Shown here piece after piece: positions 7,425 to 15,360 of a stretch of DNA of 64,000 bases. This stretch comes from JABMPU01 sp964457455 (GTDB taxonomy: Bacteria > Cloacimonadota > Cloacimonadia > Cloacimonadales > TCS61), in assembly GCA_964457455.1 (NCBI GenBank), contig CAYWJN010000001.1, positions 1 through 64,000 of the forward strand. Reading direction: 5' to 3'. The translations under genes and the position numbers were made by a program. Each line of letters opens with the position of its first letter. Within the stretch, counting starts at the first letter, position 1. The notes under the pieces are model-generated. The model saw nothing but the letters and a program-made list of their open reading frames with translations, had not been told where the DNA came from and ran no database searches.

Positions 7425-8287
7425 TAATCGGAAAGAATTCCGACATCGGTCGGAAAACAATTTCTTTATTAAAAAGAAGGCAATTTATAGTTGAAGAACA
7501 ATCGGGACATGATCTGCTGAACGGAGAAATCATACATCAGTTAATAGAATGCTATTATATTGAAAGTATAATTTTATTTGTTGGAACAATGACATCGGAA
7601 GCAAGTGAATCAATAATATTGCCTTTTACGGATCTCAAAAACAAAGATTTTTTGCATTCGTATAAAGTAAATTATTGGTCGGCGGTACTTACAGCAAGAT
7701 TAGCAAAAATGTTGTTTCAGAAAAAAGGCGGAACAATAACATTTATTAGTTCTTCTTCATCGATTTGTGGCAGAAAAAATTATTCTTGTTATTCACCAAT
7801 GAAAGCTGCTCTTATTAATTTAACTCAATGTTTAGCCGAAGATTTAAAAAAATATAATATCAGGGTAAACTGCTTGAATCCTGCAAGTGTTAATACGAAA
7901 ATGAGAGATATTTTTGAAGGTGAAAATTGGACAGAAATGTTACAGCCAATAGATGTCGCTCATCAGATTCTTCCGTTTGTTACGACTAACGATACAGGAG
8001 TAATACACCATTTCAGCTATCATCATCCGAATTTTTATTATATCGAAACAATGCAAACATACATTCGATTTTATGGTGCTCCGGATTTCATCTATTATAG
8101 AAATATGGTGTTCACTATGGATTTTTATGACGAAGCAGGATTAGTTTTGACTTATGGTAATAAAAAACATGGAAAGATGATTACAGTTAAAACAGTTAAC
8201 AGGTACAGTTTTCATAGTTATTCTGATGCAGTAGTTGAAATATCTGATGCCACAGCGTTCCGGCATGATATAGAATACAGGGAGTAG
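7403..8287 (+). CDS. Short-chain dehydrogenase/reductase
   Basis: An NAD(P)-dependent oxidoreductase with a Rossmann fold. The nucleotide-binding GKNSDIG motif is at residues 10-16, NYW at 90-92, catalytic serine in SSSSS (116-120), and the Y-x3-K pair at Tyr130 and Lys134. The RVNCLNPASVNTKM stretch (154-167) is typical of the family. After residue 200, where SDRs normally end with a short VDGG tail, there are about 90 extra residues rich in His, Tyr and Phe that I do not recognise. It overlaps the broken LicD-like gene, so the pair may have modified a sugar or polyol phosphate on a cell or virion surface. The substrate is unknown. Confidence 0.8.
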   Translation: MGTTKVLVIGKNSDIGRKTISLLKRRQFIVEEQSGHDLLNGEIIHQLIECYYIESIILFVGTMTSEASESIILPFTDLKNKDFLHSYKVNYWSAVLTARLAKMLFQKKGGTITFISSSSSICGRKNYSCYSPMKAALINLTQCLAEDLKKYNIRVNCLNPASVNTKMRDIFEGENWTEMLQPIDVAHQILPFVTTNDTGVIHHFSYHHPNFYYIETMQTYIRFYGAPDFIYYRNMVFTMDFYDEAGLVLTYGNKKHGKMITVKTVNRYSFHSYSDAVVEISDATAFRHDIEYRE

Positions 8288-8290
8288 TTA

Positions 8291-8425
8291 ATGAAGATTA
8301 ATAATAAAGAATTAAAGATTTATTGCACTGCTAATGGGCAATTCTCCATTTTTCGTGTCCCAAATCGACCGATTTTCGGTATAAAACCGGAAAGGAGAAA
8401 AAGATGGGTTTTGGGTATTCAATAA
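8291..8425 (+). CDS. 44-residue ORF, uncertain
   Basis: ATG 8291 follows GGGAG at suitable spacing. The frame runs through the regulatory hairpin and overlaps the first 22 bases of the next gene. The second half translates the hairpin and ribosome site, so it may be a remnant or a leader peptide rather than a functional protein. Confidence 0.3.
   Translation: MKINNKELKIYCTANGQFSIFRVPNRPIFGIKPERRKRWVLGIQ
8369..8397 (+). promoter_or_regulatory. Hairpin abutting ribosome site, copy 2
   Basis: CCGATTTT (8369-8376) can pair with AAAACCGG (8383-8390) with one mismatch, directly before AAAGGAG. An alternative small stem is ACCGA/TCGGT (8368-8372 with 8376-8380). The shared AAAACCGGAAAGGAGAAAA block with 6136-6154 suggests a common regulator of the two genes. 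Confidence 0.5.
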
Positions 8426-9078
8426 TGGAAACAAAATATTTGGCAGATATACCGGAAGTAGCAAACAAGCATGGCTTTCCCAAAACGCTTACGATAAGGA
8501 ATGAGATAATACATCTTAAGCATATTTTCACAGAATTGTTTACTAGAAAATCAGTAGACATTAGAAATATGCTGGAATATCTCAATATGGATATATACAG
8601 GTATATGGAGATCATGACAAATAGAATAAGGAAAATACACCATATATCAAGAGGCTATGTAAGAGATTGCAATGCAATCTTGAAACACAATCACAACAAG
8701 TTTTTTCCAACCATTCAATTATTGGGTGGATTAAACAACATAATAGTCTTGGATTTTGATGGGGTTGTAACAGATAAAAGGTTTATAGAAATATATGAGT
8801 TATGCAACAAGAGGTGCAGAACTGAAATCTGCAGTGCGAACCCGACAATTACATCCAAATGGTTCGAGGCAAAAAATATAACAATGCCGAGCAGAATAAA
8901 TGCAGTAAAGGGAAAAAAAAAGAAGATATACAAAATAATAGAAATTCAAAAGAAGTATGATAATGTGTTTTATGTTGATGACGAAAAAAAATATCTTGAC
9001 TATGTATGGGTATTCGGGGTCAAAACATTTTTATGGAACGGAAAAAAAATAACAAAGCATTCTTTAAAAACTATATAA
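8404..9078 (+). CDS. HAD-superfamily hydrolase-like protein
   Basis: The C-terminal half is a small haloacid-dehalogenase fold. Motif I is VLDFDGVVTD with Asp117 as predicted nucleophile and Asp119 as acid/base. Motif II is the serine of CSANPT (Ser144), motif III is Lys169 in AVKGK, and motif IV is YVDDEKKY (Asp192/193). The 110-residue N-terminal extension is helical and of unknown role. HAD proteins of this size hydrolyse small phosphate esters or act in nucleic-acid end repair. Beside the LicD and SDR genes a sugar or nucleotide phosphate is plausible, but the substrate is inference. Confidence 0.7.
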   Translation: MGFGYSIMETKYLADIPEVANKHGFPKTLTIRNEIIHLKHIFTELFTRKSVDIRNMLEYLNMDIYRYMEIMTNRIRKIHHISRGYVRDCNAILKHNHNKFFPTIQLLGGLNNIIVLDFDGVVTDKRFIEIYELCNKRCRTEICSANPTITSKWFEAKNITMPSRINAVKGKKKKIYKIIEIQKKYDNVFYVDDEKKYLDYVWVFGVKTFLWNGKKITKHSLKTI

Positions 9079-9111
9079 CCAAAAGTTCAATCTGCTTGCT
9101 ATGGCGACTTC

Positions 9112-9297
9112 ATGAATTGGGTGTTTTCACGAATTTTCAATACACACAAAATACTAAGAGCCGACTTATAGTCGCTGCCGATTCACAGTCAGTTTCTCAA
9201 AGATGTATCTAAATTCGAAGAGGAAGACTGTCTAAATAAACTCACAATAAAAAAGGTTGAGAATGGAACTTACAGAATTATCGGATCAAATGAGTAA
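9112..9297 (+). pseudogene. Small ORF interrupted by in-frame TAG
   Basis: From ATG 9112 the frame reads MNWVFSRIFNTHKILRADL, meets TAG at 9169-9171, and continues in the same frame (LPIHSQFLKDVSKFEEED ... YRIIGSNE) to TAA at 9295. Protein-like composition on both sides of the stop suggests a single gene of 61 codons plus stop with an amber change. No strong ribosome site is visible. The following 9298-9402 is very AT-rich and shows no gene. Confidence 0.4.
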
Positions 9298-9402
9298 TAT
9301 AATAAATCATTTTAAATTGATAATCAAGTTGAATATTTATTATTTTTCTGCCTTTAATAATAAAGTTGATTGACATAATATATGATATAAAGGAGGAGTA
9401 TT

Positions 9403-9639
9403 ATGAAAAAACAACAAACTGTAAAAACACAGAATAAGGCATCAACCTATACGCCAGAACAGCAAACAACAATTAATAAAATAAACCAAATGGGACACTA
9501 CGAAATGTGTTATCTTTGGAAATTTGCGTCGAGTGAACATCCTTATTTTGACAAAACATTGCCTTATGCAGAAATATTCGAAGAACGCCTATTTAAACAC
9601 TTCGGTGGATTCACACCAGAAATGCGTAAATCACTTTAG
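9403..9639 (+). CDS. Conserved small phage protein
   Basis: A 78-residue protein with a strong AAGGAGGAG ribosome site. The core MGHYEMCYLWKFASS followed by HPYFDKTLPYAEIF and RLFKHFGGFTPEM is a pattern I recognise from uncharacterised small phage proteins. It is soluble and probably helical, with no known function. The adjacent gene at 9650 starts similarly (MKKEQTV against MKKQQTV). Confidence 0.6.
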   Translation: MKKQQTVKTQNKASTYTPEQQTTINKINQMGHYEMCYLWKFASSEHPYFDKTLPYAEIFEERLFKHFGGFTPEMRKSL

Positions 9640-9649
9640 GAGAAGTATT

Positions 9650-9820
9650 ATGAAAAAAGAACAAACAGTTAACGAAAAAAAATACCGAGTTACATGGGGA
9701 AACAAACTTAATAACCGCACGGGGTATGGTAAATAGCAAGAAAGTAAAAATATTTGCCAAACATGGGTTGATAAATATAAATGGCAGGGGATAGTGCATT
9801 GGGTGGAAATTAAAAAATAA
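9650..9820 (+). pseudogene. Small protein interrupted by in-frame TAG
   Basis: The ribosome site AGGAG and ATG 9650 open a frame reading YRVTWGNKLNNRTGYGK, then TAG at 9734-9736, then in the same frame QESKNICQTWVDKYKW and GIVHWVEIKK to TAA at 9818. The two halves together look like a familiar small phage family in which the stop position is usually occupied by an aromatic residue; TGG to TAG is a single change. It is either a nonsense mutation or translational read-through. Confidence 0.45.
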
Positions 9821-9862
9821 CAATCCTGAATTAATTAAAAACTAAGGGAGAAAGGAGATAAA

Positions 9863-10037
9863 ATGAAAAAAGTAACTATTCGAATTCCTGAGTTCGAAAC
9901 AATTTGAAAAGATTATGTCTAAAAAAGCGGTAGAATTTTTAGAAAAAATTTGGATAGAGAAGGAGGGGGGTGGCAATGAAAAAGAAAATAGGCCCTCGGG
10001 GACGTCGGGGAAAGGCAATACAATCAGCCACAGATAA
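9863..10037 (+). pseudogene. Small gene with +1 frameshift
   Basis: AAAGGAG precedes ATG 9863. The frame reads MKKVTIRIPEFETI and stops at 9907. Removing one A from the GAAACAA run at about 9896-9902 gives PEFEQFEKIMSKKAVEF and more, a continuous helical protein overlapping the next start. The original C-terminus is uncertain because the restored frame runs into 9976-10299. Confidence 0.4.
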
Positions 10038-10299
10038 ACTGTTGACTGTTATTATGTCTAACAAAGGCCCCGACATTAAATATTTAGCCGTATACTCATG
10101 TAAAAAAACTATGAGCAGATACATTGCTTTGGAATATGGTGGGCGCTGCCATAATATACGGATATCTGACCATGTTGGATTAGACAATGGTACGTACCAA
10201 TACGATTTAAGAGTTAAAGAGATTGAGGAAGATTGCCATAAAGTGGGTATGTCAATCATAAGTCAAATAAAATTAAAAGGAGGGAGAATAGATGCCTAA
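9976..10299 (+). CDS. Small basic protein, unknown
   Basis: A protein of 107 residues from ATG 9976 (GTG 9970 is possible; GGAGGGG lies just before both). A very basic head, KKKIGPRGRRGK, is followed by a folded segment with conserved Cys and Tyr. It may bind nucleic acid; no family recognised. It overlaps the next gene by 8 bases. Confidence 0.45.
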   Translation: MKKKIGPRGRRGKAIQSATDKLLTVIMSNKGPDIKYLAVYSCKKTMSRYIALEYGGRCHNIRISDHVGLDNGTYQYDLRVKEIEEDCHKVGMSIISQIKLKGGRIDA

Positions 10300-10615
10300 T
10301 ATTATTATCATTCCTGTGTTGTATATGGTAATTGTTGTGCTAGTTATCATTAATATATCACAGTGGAAAAAACTAAAAATCATGCAGCGCAAAGTAAAGA
10401 AAGGAAAGTATGAAATCAAATGCCTCATGGAGTATCTAAAAAAGCAGACGGACGAGGCCATTGACAAGTATTCTGATAGTATTCAATCAATAAAGAGAAA
10501 TGGGTTCTTGGCAGAAATTAACATGGCCAAAGGGTTAAAGATTGGATACAGGGAGGCAAGAAAATTAATAAATGAAATATATAAAATACTAGGGGACAAT
10601 GATGGAAATAATTAA
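10292..10615 (+). CDS. Small membrane-anchored protein
   Basis: A 107-residue protein with one N-terminal membrane segment (about residues 3-22, IIIIPVLYMVIVVLVIIN), then a basic cytoplasmic helical part. It overlaps the next gene, which has the same design, so the two may act together in the inner membrane. Spanin, holin-accessory or exclusion roles are possible, but none is shown. Confidence 0.5.
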   Translation: MPNIIIIPVLYMVIVVLVIINISQWKKLKIMQRKVKKGKYEIKCLMEYLKKQTDEAIDKYSDSIQSIKRNGFLAEINMAKGLKIGYREARKLINEIYKILGDNDGNN

Positions 10616-10982
10616 TATATCTTTGGTGATCATGATCATATTATGTTTTACGAACATGCTCATTCTCATAATATTCGGGCAAAGGCAAAACAGATTAAAA
10701 GATATTGTTTGCCAGATGACCGAAAAATATAATAAAGCAACAGAGGAAAAGGAAAGAAGGAAGCGCGAATTAAAACATTCCTCATGTTTGGCAAAAAAAG
10801 ATATATTGAATAAATTAGGCAACACATTCTTAAAATTATTGCCAGATTATCAAAAATCAATATTGATGTTATTTAATTATACGGGGTCAAGATTGTTGAA
10901 CTATAAACTTGGGGTACTTGTGAAGGAATTTATGATTAAGGTGTCAAAAGAAGCACAAGAAGATAATGTCCATGACAATTGA
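10599..10982 (+). CDS. Small membrane-anchored coiled-coil protein
   Basis: A 127-residue protein with a hydrophobic segment at about residues 4-27, then a charged coiled coil (residues 35-70), then a helical tail. The start may be the second ATG at 10602, given AGGGGA upstream. It pairs with the preceding membrane protein. Confidence 0.5.
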   Translation: MMEIINISLVIMIILCFTNMLILIIFGQRQNRLKDIVCQMTEKYNKATEEKERRKRELKHSSCLAKKDILNKLGNTFLKLLPDYQKSILMLFNYTGSRLLNYKLGVLVKEFMIKVSKEAQEDNVHDN

Positions 10983-11022
10983 GGAGAAAACCCGGTCAGT
11001 AGCATGATGCCAATGTGGATAT

Positions 11023-11397
11023 ATGGGTAAAGACATAAATATGTGGAAAGGAAAAATGAAAAATAAGAAAGATCTTCTTGCCGCTTATCAGCCAGGCATA
11101 GCCTCTATTAATTCAGAACTTGCTGATAAAGTTATACGCCGGGCATGTCAACGATGTGAGAATCCGCTCTGTAAACATGGAGATAATCTGCAGATTCATC
11201 ATATGGTTGGGCGAAGAAGAAAAGCATGGCTGGGCAACCTTCTCTATTTGTGTGATGATTGCCATGATAATGGGGCGCATGGTGTAAGTAACCCAGAAGC
11301 AGGAAAATTTGTAGAGGGAAAATTGACACAATTAAAACAATATTACAAAAAATATTTTACTCCCGAGGAAGTAAGATATTTGATGAATTATAGATAA
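11023..11397 (+). CDS. HNH endonuclease
   Basis: A 124-residue HNH nuclease. Zinc-site cysteines Cys42/Cys45 and Cys77/Cys80 flank the core HH (59-60), Asn72 in GNLLYLC and His81 in DDCH, then GAHG. This is the complete H-N-H metal-dependent nuclease motif on a small ribbon scaffold. Phage HNH proteins this small are either terminase-associated nicking cofactors or free-standing homing enzymes. The terminase lies about 9.5 kb downstream, so the role is open. The start at 11023 has a weak ribosome site; ATG 11041 is an alternative. Confidence 0.8.
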   Translation: MGKDINMWKGKMKNKKDLLAAYQPGIASINSELADKVIRRACQRCENPLCKHGDNLQIHHMVGRRRKAWLGNLLYLCDDCHDNGAHGVSNPEAGKFVEGKLTQLKQYYKKYFTPEEVRYLMNYR

Positions 11398-11401
11398 AAT
11401 T

Positions 11402-11436
11402 CTGGGACATCTGACAATAAATATCAGGTGTCCCAG
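11402..11436 (+). terminator. Strong stem-loop, transcription boundary
   Basis: CTGGGACATCTGA (11402-11414) pairs over 13 bases (one G-T) with TCAGGTGTCCCAG (11424-11436) around a 9-base loop. It lies 5 bases after the HNH stop. It is followed by AAAAATATC rather than a T run, so it may need Rho or act by RNA processing; on the opposite strand it would be followed by AATTTTATC. Confidence 0.6.
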
Positions 11437-11445
11437 AAAAATATC

Positions 11446-11451
11446 TTGACA
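11446..11451 (+). promoter_or_regulatory. TTGACA -35-like box
   Basis: A perfect TTGACA directly after the stem-loop, at the change to the virion gene cluster. No good -10 lies 16-18 bases downstream, so this is a candidate promoter only. The same hexamer begins candidate promoters at 22488, 33315 and 39130. Confidence 0.35.
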
Positions 11452-11491
11452 ATATTCTTTTTTTTTAGCCATTCGCTTAATAGGAGGATAA

Positions 11492-11785
11492 ATGAGCATC
11501 AAAATATTTGGATATGAGATCATCAATATTGAAAGACATATTTTGCTAGGTCTTGCATTGGGATCGGTAATCAAGGTGATGCGATGGATATGTACGGCAA
11601 TTGGTTTGAATATGAGTTTCTATAAGACGTGGGCTATAATCATACCAATAATTATAGCACTATTTATTGAAATAATCCAATATAATAATTCTTATGATAA
11701 AAAATCCTATTTAAAGAAAAAGTGGCCGGATATTATATCTGATATTATTTTGACAGCAGGCACCTCAATTATGGTGACACTATGA
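11492..11785 (+). CDS. Small multi-pass membrane protein
   Basis: A 97-residue protein with three hydrophobic stretches (about 18-38, 46-64 and 80-96) separated by short polar loops. The layout, with HILLGLALG, then ALFIEIIQ, then SDIILTAGTS, is like small integral membrane proteins of the YfiM/VanZ-like type seen in phages. It could be a holin or envelope-modifying protein. AGGAGG precedes the start. It is the first gene after the boundary and overlaps the next by ATGA. Confidence 0.55.
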   Translation: MSIKIFGYEIINIERHILLGLALGSVIKVMRWICTAIGLNMSFYKTWAIIIPIIIALFIEIIQYNNSYDKKSYLKKKWPDIISDIILTAGTSIMVTL

Positions 11786-12060
11786 TATCATATGTAAGAC
11801 GGTATGTCCATGATAACCTAGACAAAAAGAAGAGAAAAAATATTAAGTGCCCATCGATTTTAAAGAAAAGTGAAGTGGCTCCCATGAACATGTCAACTAT
11901 TGCAAAGAATACTATGAAAACGCCCAATATTTCTGGTCCAAAATTACATAAATCACTGGGAAAGAAGACCGTAGGGCTACTGGGCAAAGGGATGACTGGG
12001 CTTTGGTTGGGGACAAGCATTTTTAATGTAATGAAGAAAAGCAAGAACATACCATTATAA
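11782..12060 (+). CDS. Small basic protein with internal KCPSILKK tag
   Basis: A 92-residue basic protein. Residues 22-29, KCPSILKK, match the tag that opens many proteins further on (M-K-C-P-x-I-hydrophobic-K); here it lies behind a 20-residue basic leader. A Gly-rich hydrophobic stretch (GLLGKGMTGLWLGTSIF) is near the C-terminus. I infer a member of the internal-head-protein set; function unknown. Confidence 0.5.
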   Translation: MISYVRRYVHDNLDKKKRKNIKCPSILKKSEVAPMNMSTIAKNTMKTPNISGPKLHKSLGKKTVGLLGKGMTGLWLGTSIFNVMKKSKNIPL

Positions 12061-12069
12061 GGAGATATA

Positions 12070-14082
12070 ATGAAATTTTTTAAAGATCCACTAAATGCAA
12101 ACGATGTATTTAAAGACATAGTTGTCAAGACGGCTGTTTTGGATTTAACGAATGACCGCCCAGATCAATGGAGAGAAGAGATAAGAGAATACATCTCAAA
12201 TAAATATCCATTTTTGACGGCAGGATTAAAGGAAGTTAAATATAATAAGATAGATGAGTCAACTGGGGATGCTATTGGATCAATAGTATGGATGGAAGGT
12301 AATACATCGATGACTATCCCAGTGATAATTGAAAACAACATCCTCAAAGATATTGACGCAGCGATATACCAGAATAAAGTTATTCCCATATCGGAGTCTT
12401 TTATATTATCTGAAGTGGAGAAGAATCAGGAAATGGGGCAAACTGAAGAGACTAATGATGTTTCTGATGAGATAGAATTTCTTACAGAAGGGGGATTATT
12501 TGATGTTAGTGACCAGACGGGCATAAAAGTAGCAGCCACAATATCCACTGTTGCAAGGGTAAGAAATTTGTTAGATAGCAGGGGTGTAAAATTGCCAGAA
12601 AATATTGAGAATCTTATTAAGGAGGGGGTAGCAAAGGGTAAAAATGATGAAGACAGAATATTAGTGATAAAGAGGAGAGAAATTCCAGAAAAACCATATC
12701 ATTTTTCTGGAATTATGTTAAAACAAGCCTCTGATGGTAAATATAAAATAGAAAGGTTTGAAATGTCTGCAGAAGATTTTAATAAAATTGCTGGATTTGT
12801 TGAAGGGGGGTGTGTATATGATTCTAATTCTGATTCTGATTGCCTTGATAATAGAACAACCAAATATGTATCAATGATACTGGATAAACAGTTAAAGGAT
12901 ATGCCCAAAATCAAAAAGATAACGGAATCGGGGAATTATCAATATATATTATTTAATGGGATTGGAAAAAGAGGTGTTGTCGTAACCGACCCATTAAAAA
13001 TATGGGAGACAGGAAAATCTAGAGCGTTGGCTGTTTCTGAAAATACCTCTGCCCTTCACGAAACGAATGACCCACGAGAATGGATTTATGGCGAGGTATA
13101 TGGTGGGTCAGACGATTATGAAAATTTAAAAACCAAGTCGCAGGGCTATTATTTCGGTGGAATGACACCTGTTGATCTACAAAATGTTCAAGGCAAGGAT
13201 ATAATATTTGAAGCCAGCAGGACAATAACCCTCCCATATAGAGTAGAAGAGGTAACAAAAACACGACTCGCAAAAGATGGACGCGAAATAGTTCTCTATT
13301 ATTTAAAATCATATCATGATGGTAGTCATGCGACAGTATGGTTAAATAGCGGTATTGATAAAGTGACTAAAGCGGACACTGAAAAAATGATTGCTCAAGG
13401 ACTAGGGGCGATTGTTAGACCGGGCAGGGATATATATCTTTTGCCGGAATATTATCGCCCCATATTTCTTCCCGGGAAAAGAATCAAGGATTCAAAAATC
13501 AAATCTCAAGTGTCAGACATTATGAAAAATATCCAAACAGATTATCCTATCAAAACAGCTATTGAGATGGTTGACATGGATGAATACAGGGTGACGGTTC
13601 GCAATGGAAGTAGGAAGATTTTTGATGAAACTATGAAAAAAGAGGCTTCACTCCTGGTTGCCAATTACTTTACTGGGCAAAACGCTGACAGAATAGAAGA
13701 CTATGATCCTAGTGATATTTATTTGTCAAAATATGCTGGAAATATTAAAGACATAGAACCAAAACACTATGTGGACTTGTCTGCTATGGATAAATATAGA
13801 GGGGATTTTATCAAAACAGCATCGATTCTTTGGCGAGAATGGCCAATTGAAAAAGATGCCGAAATAGAGAATGTCATTAATGGACTGATTTCCGCAGAAT
13901 ATGCTGATAAAAAAAATATCGTAAATTCAGAAGAACTGTTGGAACTGCTGAGTAAAACGCTAAATAAAATAGGGAATGTCTTATTATTGTCCAGAATGTC
14001 AAAAACACATTTGTCTGAACCAATATTAACGAAGGCTTTTAAGGCAATAACAGGGTTGATTTCTGATATAAAGGGCGAATAA
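12070..14082 (+). CDS. Large head-region protein, unknown
   Basis: A 670-residue soluble protein with AAGGAG before the ATG. The middle is beta-rich (residues 250-480) and the ends helical. It carries the head-protein signature near the N-terminus (IVVKTAV, Lys20 to Ala22) and several more copies of hydrophobic-K-x-A (for example IKTAI, KKEAS, IKTAS). Position, size and these motifs suggest a virion head or internal protein. I do not recognise a family. It is followed after 4 bases by 14087. Confidence 0.5.
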   Translation: MKFFKDPLNANDVFKDIVVKTAVLDLTNDRPDQWREEIREYISNKYPFLTAGLKEVKYNKIDESTGDAIGSIVWMEGNTSMTIPVIIENNILKDIDAAIYQNKVIPISESFILSEVEKNQEMGQTEETNDVSDEIEFLTEGGLFDVSDQTGIKVAATISTVARVRNLLDSRGVKLPENIENLIKEGVAKGKNDEDRILVIKRREIPEKPYHFSGIMLKQASDGKYKIERFEMSAEDFNKIAGFVEGGCVYDSNSDSDCLDNRTTKYVSMILDKQLKDMPKIKKITESGNYQYILFNGIGKRGVVVTDPLKIWETGKSRALAVSENTSALHETNDPREWIYGEVYGGSDDYENLKTKSQGYYFGGMTPVDLQNVQGKDIIFEASRTITLPYRVEEVTKTRLAKDGREIVLYYLKSYHDGSHATVWLNSGIDKVTKADTEKMIAQGLGAIVRPGRDIYLLPEYYRPIFLPGKRIKDSKIKSQVSDIMKNIQTDYPIKTAIEMVDMDEYRVTVRNGSRKIFDETMKKEASLLVANYFTGQNADRIEDYDPSDIYLSKYAGNIKDIEPKHYVDLSAMDKYRGDFIKTASILWREWPIEKDAEIENVINGLISAEYADKKNIVNSEELLELLSKTLNKIGNVLLLSRMSKTHLSEPILTKAFKAITGLISDIKGE

Positions 14083-14086
14083 TCAA

Positions 14087-15091
14087 ATGAACTTATTAAA
14101 AGTAATTCCCCACTTAGGATTTATAAAGTTGTTGGCATTGTCCGGATTTCCCATAAAATCGACTGATGGCATAAAAGGCATAAAAGAGAAGGTCGTGGAG
14201 GAGAGTTTTAATAGCATAGATGATAAATATTATGAATATTATATCAATGAAATGATGGATGATAAAGCAACAGCAACCATGGTCAAGAAAAATAGGAAAA
14301 TCCGGGAAGATAATTCCGTGGAAATAGATTCTCTTAAACACAAACCTATTATATCTGATCCTAATATATTGGTAAAACACATAAGGGGTGGAGCAGATAT
14401 AACCACAGCCATGCTAAGTCCATATAGTAGAGAGATAAAAGATGTGAACGGATGTGCTAAAAGTGTTTATCATATCTTGAGGTGCAAAAAATTGCGACAA
14501 TATATTGAAATAAGTATATTGCTGGAAAGATTTAGGGCAGATATTGTAAAAAATTGGAATCGACATACACAGGAGAATGATTTTAAATTGAGTGAAACAA
14601 ATCTATACTTTTATCTTTTATATTTCTGGGATGTTGCGAGTGGTTCTCTTAGAAAAAGAGGGGCAGATATAATGGATATTTATGAATATTTGGTATATGA
14701 TAAGCAGAATCCTTATTATAGTCCCCACATAGAATTAATGTTCAACCCTGTGGCGGATGCCCTTTCATATTTTGGGTTAATGAATGAATTTGATAGAATG
14801 CAAGACATTAGAGATCTGCGGGGTAAGTCTGGCAGATTGATAAAATCACGGTTATCCAAAAAACACCAATCTATAGGTCGTGGTGTGACAGAAATTTTTT
14901 CTCATACCGATAGCCAGTTGCAAGAAGATGCATCTAAGGGAGATAGCGCAGAAAGTTTAAGAGCCGAAATAAGGAGAATGATAGAAAGACTTAAAATAAT
15001 GCCTCAAGAGAGGAAAACCCTGTATCAATTAAAAGACGAGGTGGTTGATACAGGCAATATAGAACAAGATAGCCCCGTCAAAAATAAATAA
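14087..15091 (+). CDS. Virion-region protein, unknown
   Basis: A 334-residue, mostly helical protein with a hydrophobic N-terminus (residues 1-22, including GFIKLLALSGFPI) and an acidic C-terminal tail. It follows the 670-residue gene with hardly a gap, so both are probably expressed together. No motif recognised. Confidence 0.5.
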   Translation: MNLLKVIPHLGFIKLLALSGFPIKSTDGIKGIKEKVVEESFNSIDDKYYEYYINEMMDDKATATMVKKNRKIREDNSVEIDSLKHKPIISDPNILVKHIRGGADITTAMLSPYSREIKDVNGCAKSVYHILRCKKLRQYIEISILLERFRADIVKNWNRHTQENDFKLSETNLYFYLLYFWDVASGSLRKRGADIMDIYEYLVYDKQNPYYSPHIELMFNPVADALSYFGLMNEFDRMQDIRDLRGKSGRLIKSRLSKKHQSIGRGVTEIFSHTDSQLQEDASKGDSAESLRAEIRRMIERLKIMPQERKTLYQLKDEVVDTGNIEQDSPVKNK

Positions 15092-15109
15092 TAAAAGGAG
15101 AAAGAGACC

Positions 15110-15346
15110 ATGCAGTACTCGAGAATTAGAGATACTGTCCACAGGAATGAATTGGCTGTAGGTAACTTGGTTGACTTCACTGATCAAACAAGTATAGATG
15201 TCACTCATAATTGGGGATATTATCCAGACGTAACATTAATTGACGGAGACGGTTATGTCATTGATGGGGAAGTTCAGCATACATCGGTCAATGCTTTTAC
15301 CGTAACCTTTGTTGAAGAAACTACCGGCAAAATATTCTACAAATAA
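15110..15346 (+). CDS. Small beta-rich virion protein
   Basis: A 78-residue protein preceded by AAAAGGAG. Residues 27-78 (DVTHNWGYYPDVTLIDGDGYVI onward, ending GKIFYK) match the small beta-sandwich repeated in many phage neck, tail and fibre proteins, of the HNLGxxPxVTVxDxxGxVV type. It is probably a minor structural or decorating protein. Confidence 0.6.
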   Translation: MQYSRIRDTVHRNELAVGNLVDFTDQTSIDVTHNWGYYPDVTLIDGDGYVIDGEVQHTSVNAFTVTFVEETTGKIFYK

Positions 15347-15360
15347 AAGGAGAAAAGAAC

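Noticed and set aside
9112..9820. Genome-wide TAG reassignment.
   Set aside because: Many intact virion genes end at TAG (for example 15996, 17481, 30775, 43229) and no suppressor tRNA is visible, so global recoding is unlikely.
11023..11397. HNH gene as a homing endonuclease in an intron.
   Set aside because: The neighbouring genes are not interrupted and no intron ends are visible.
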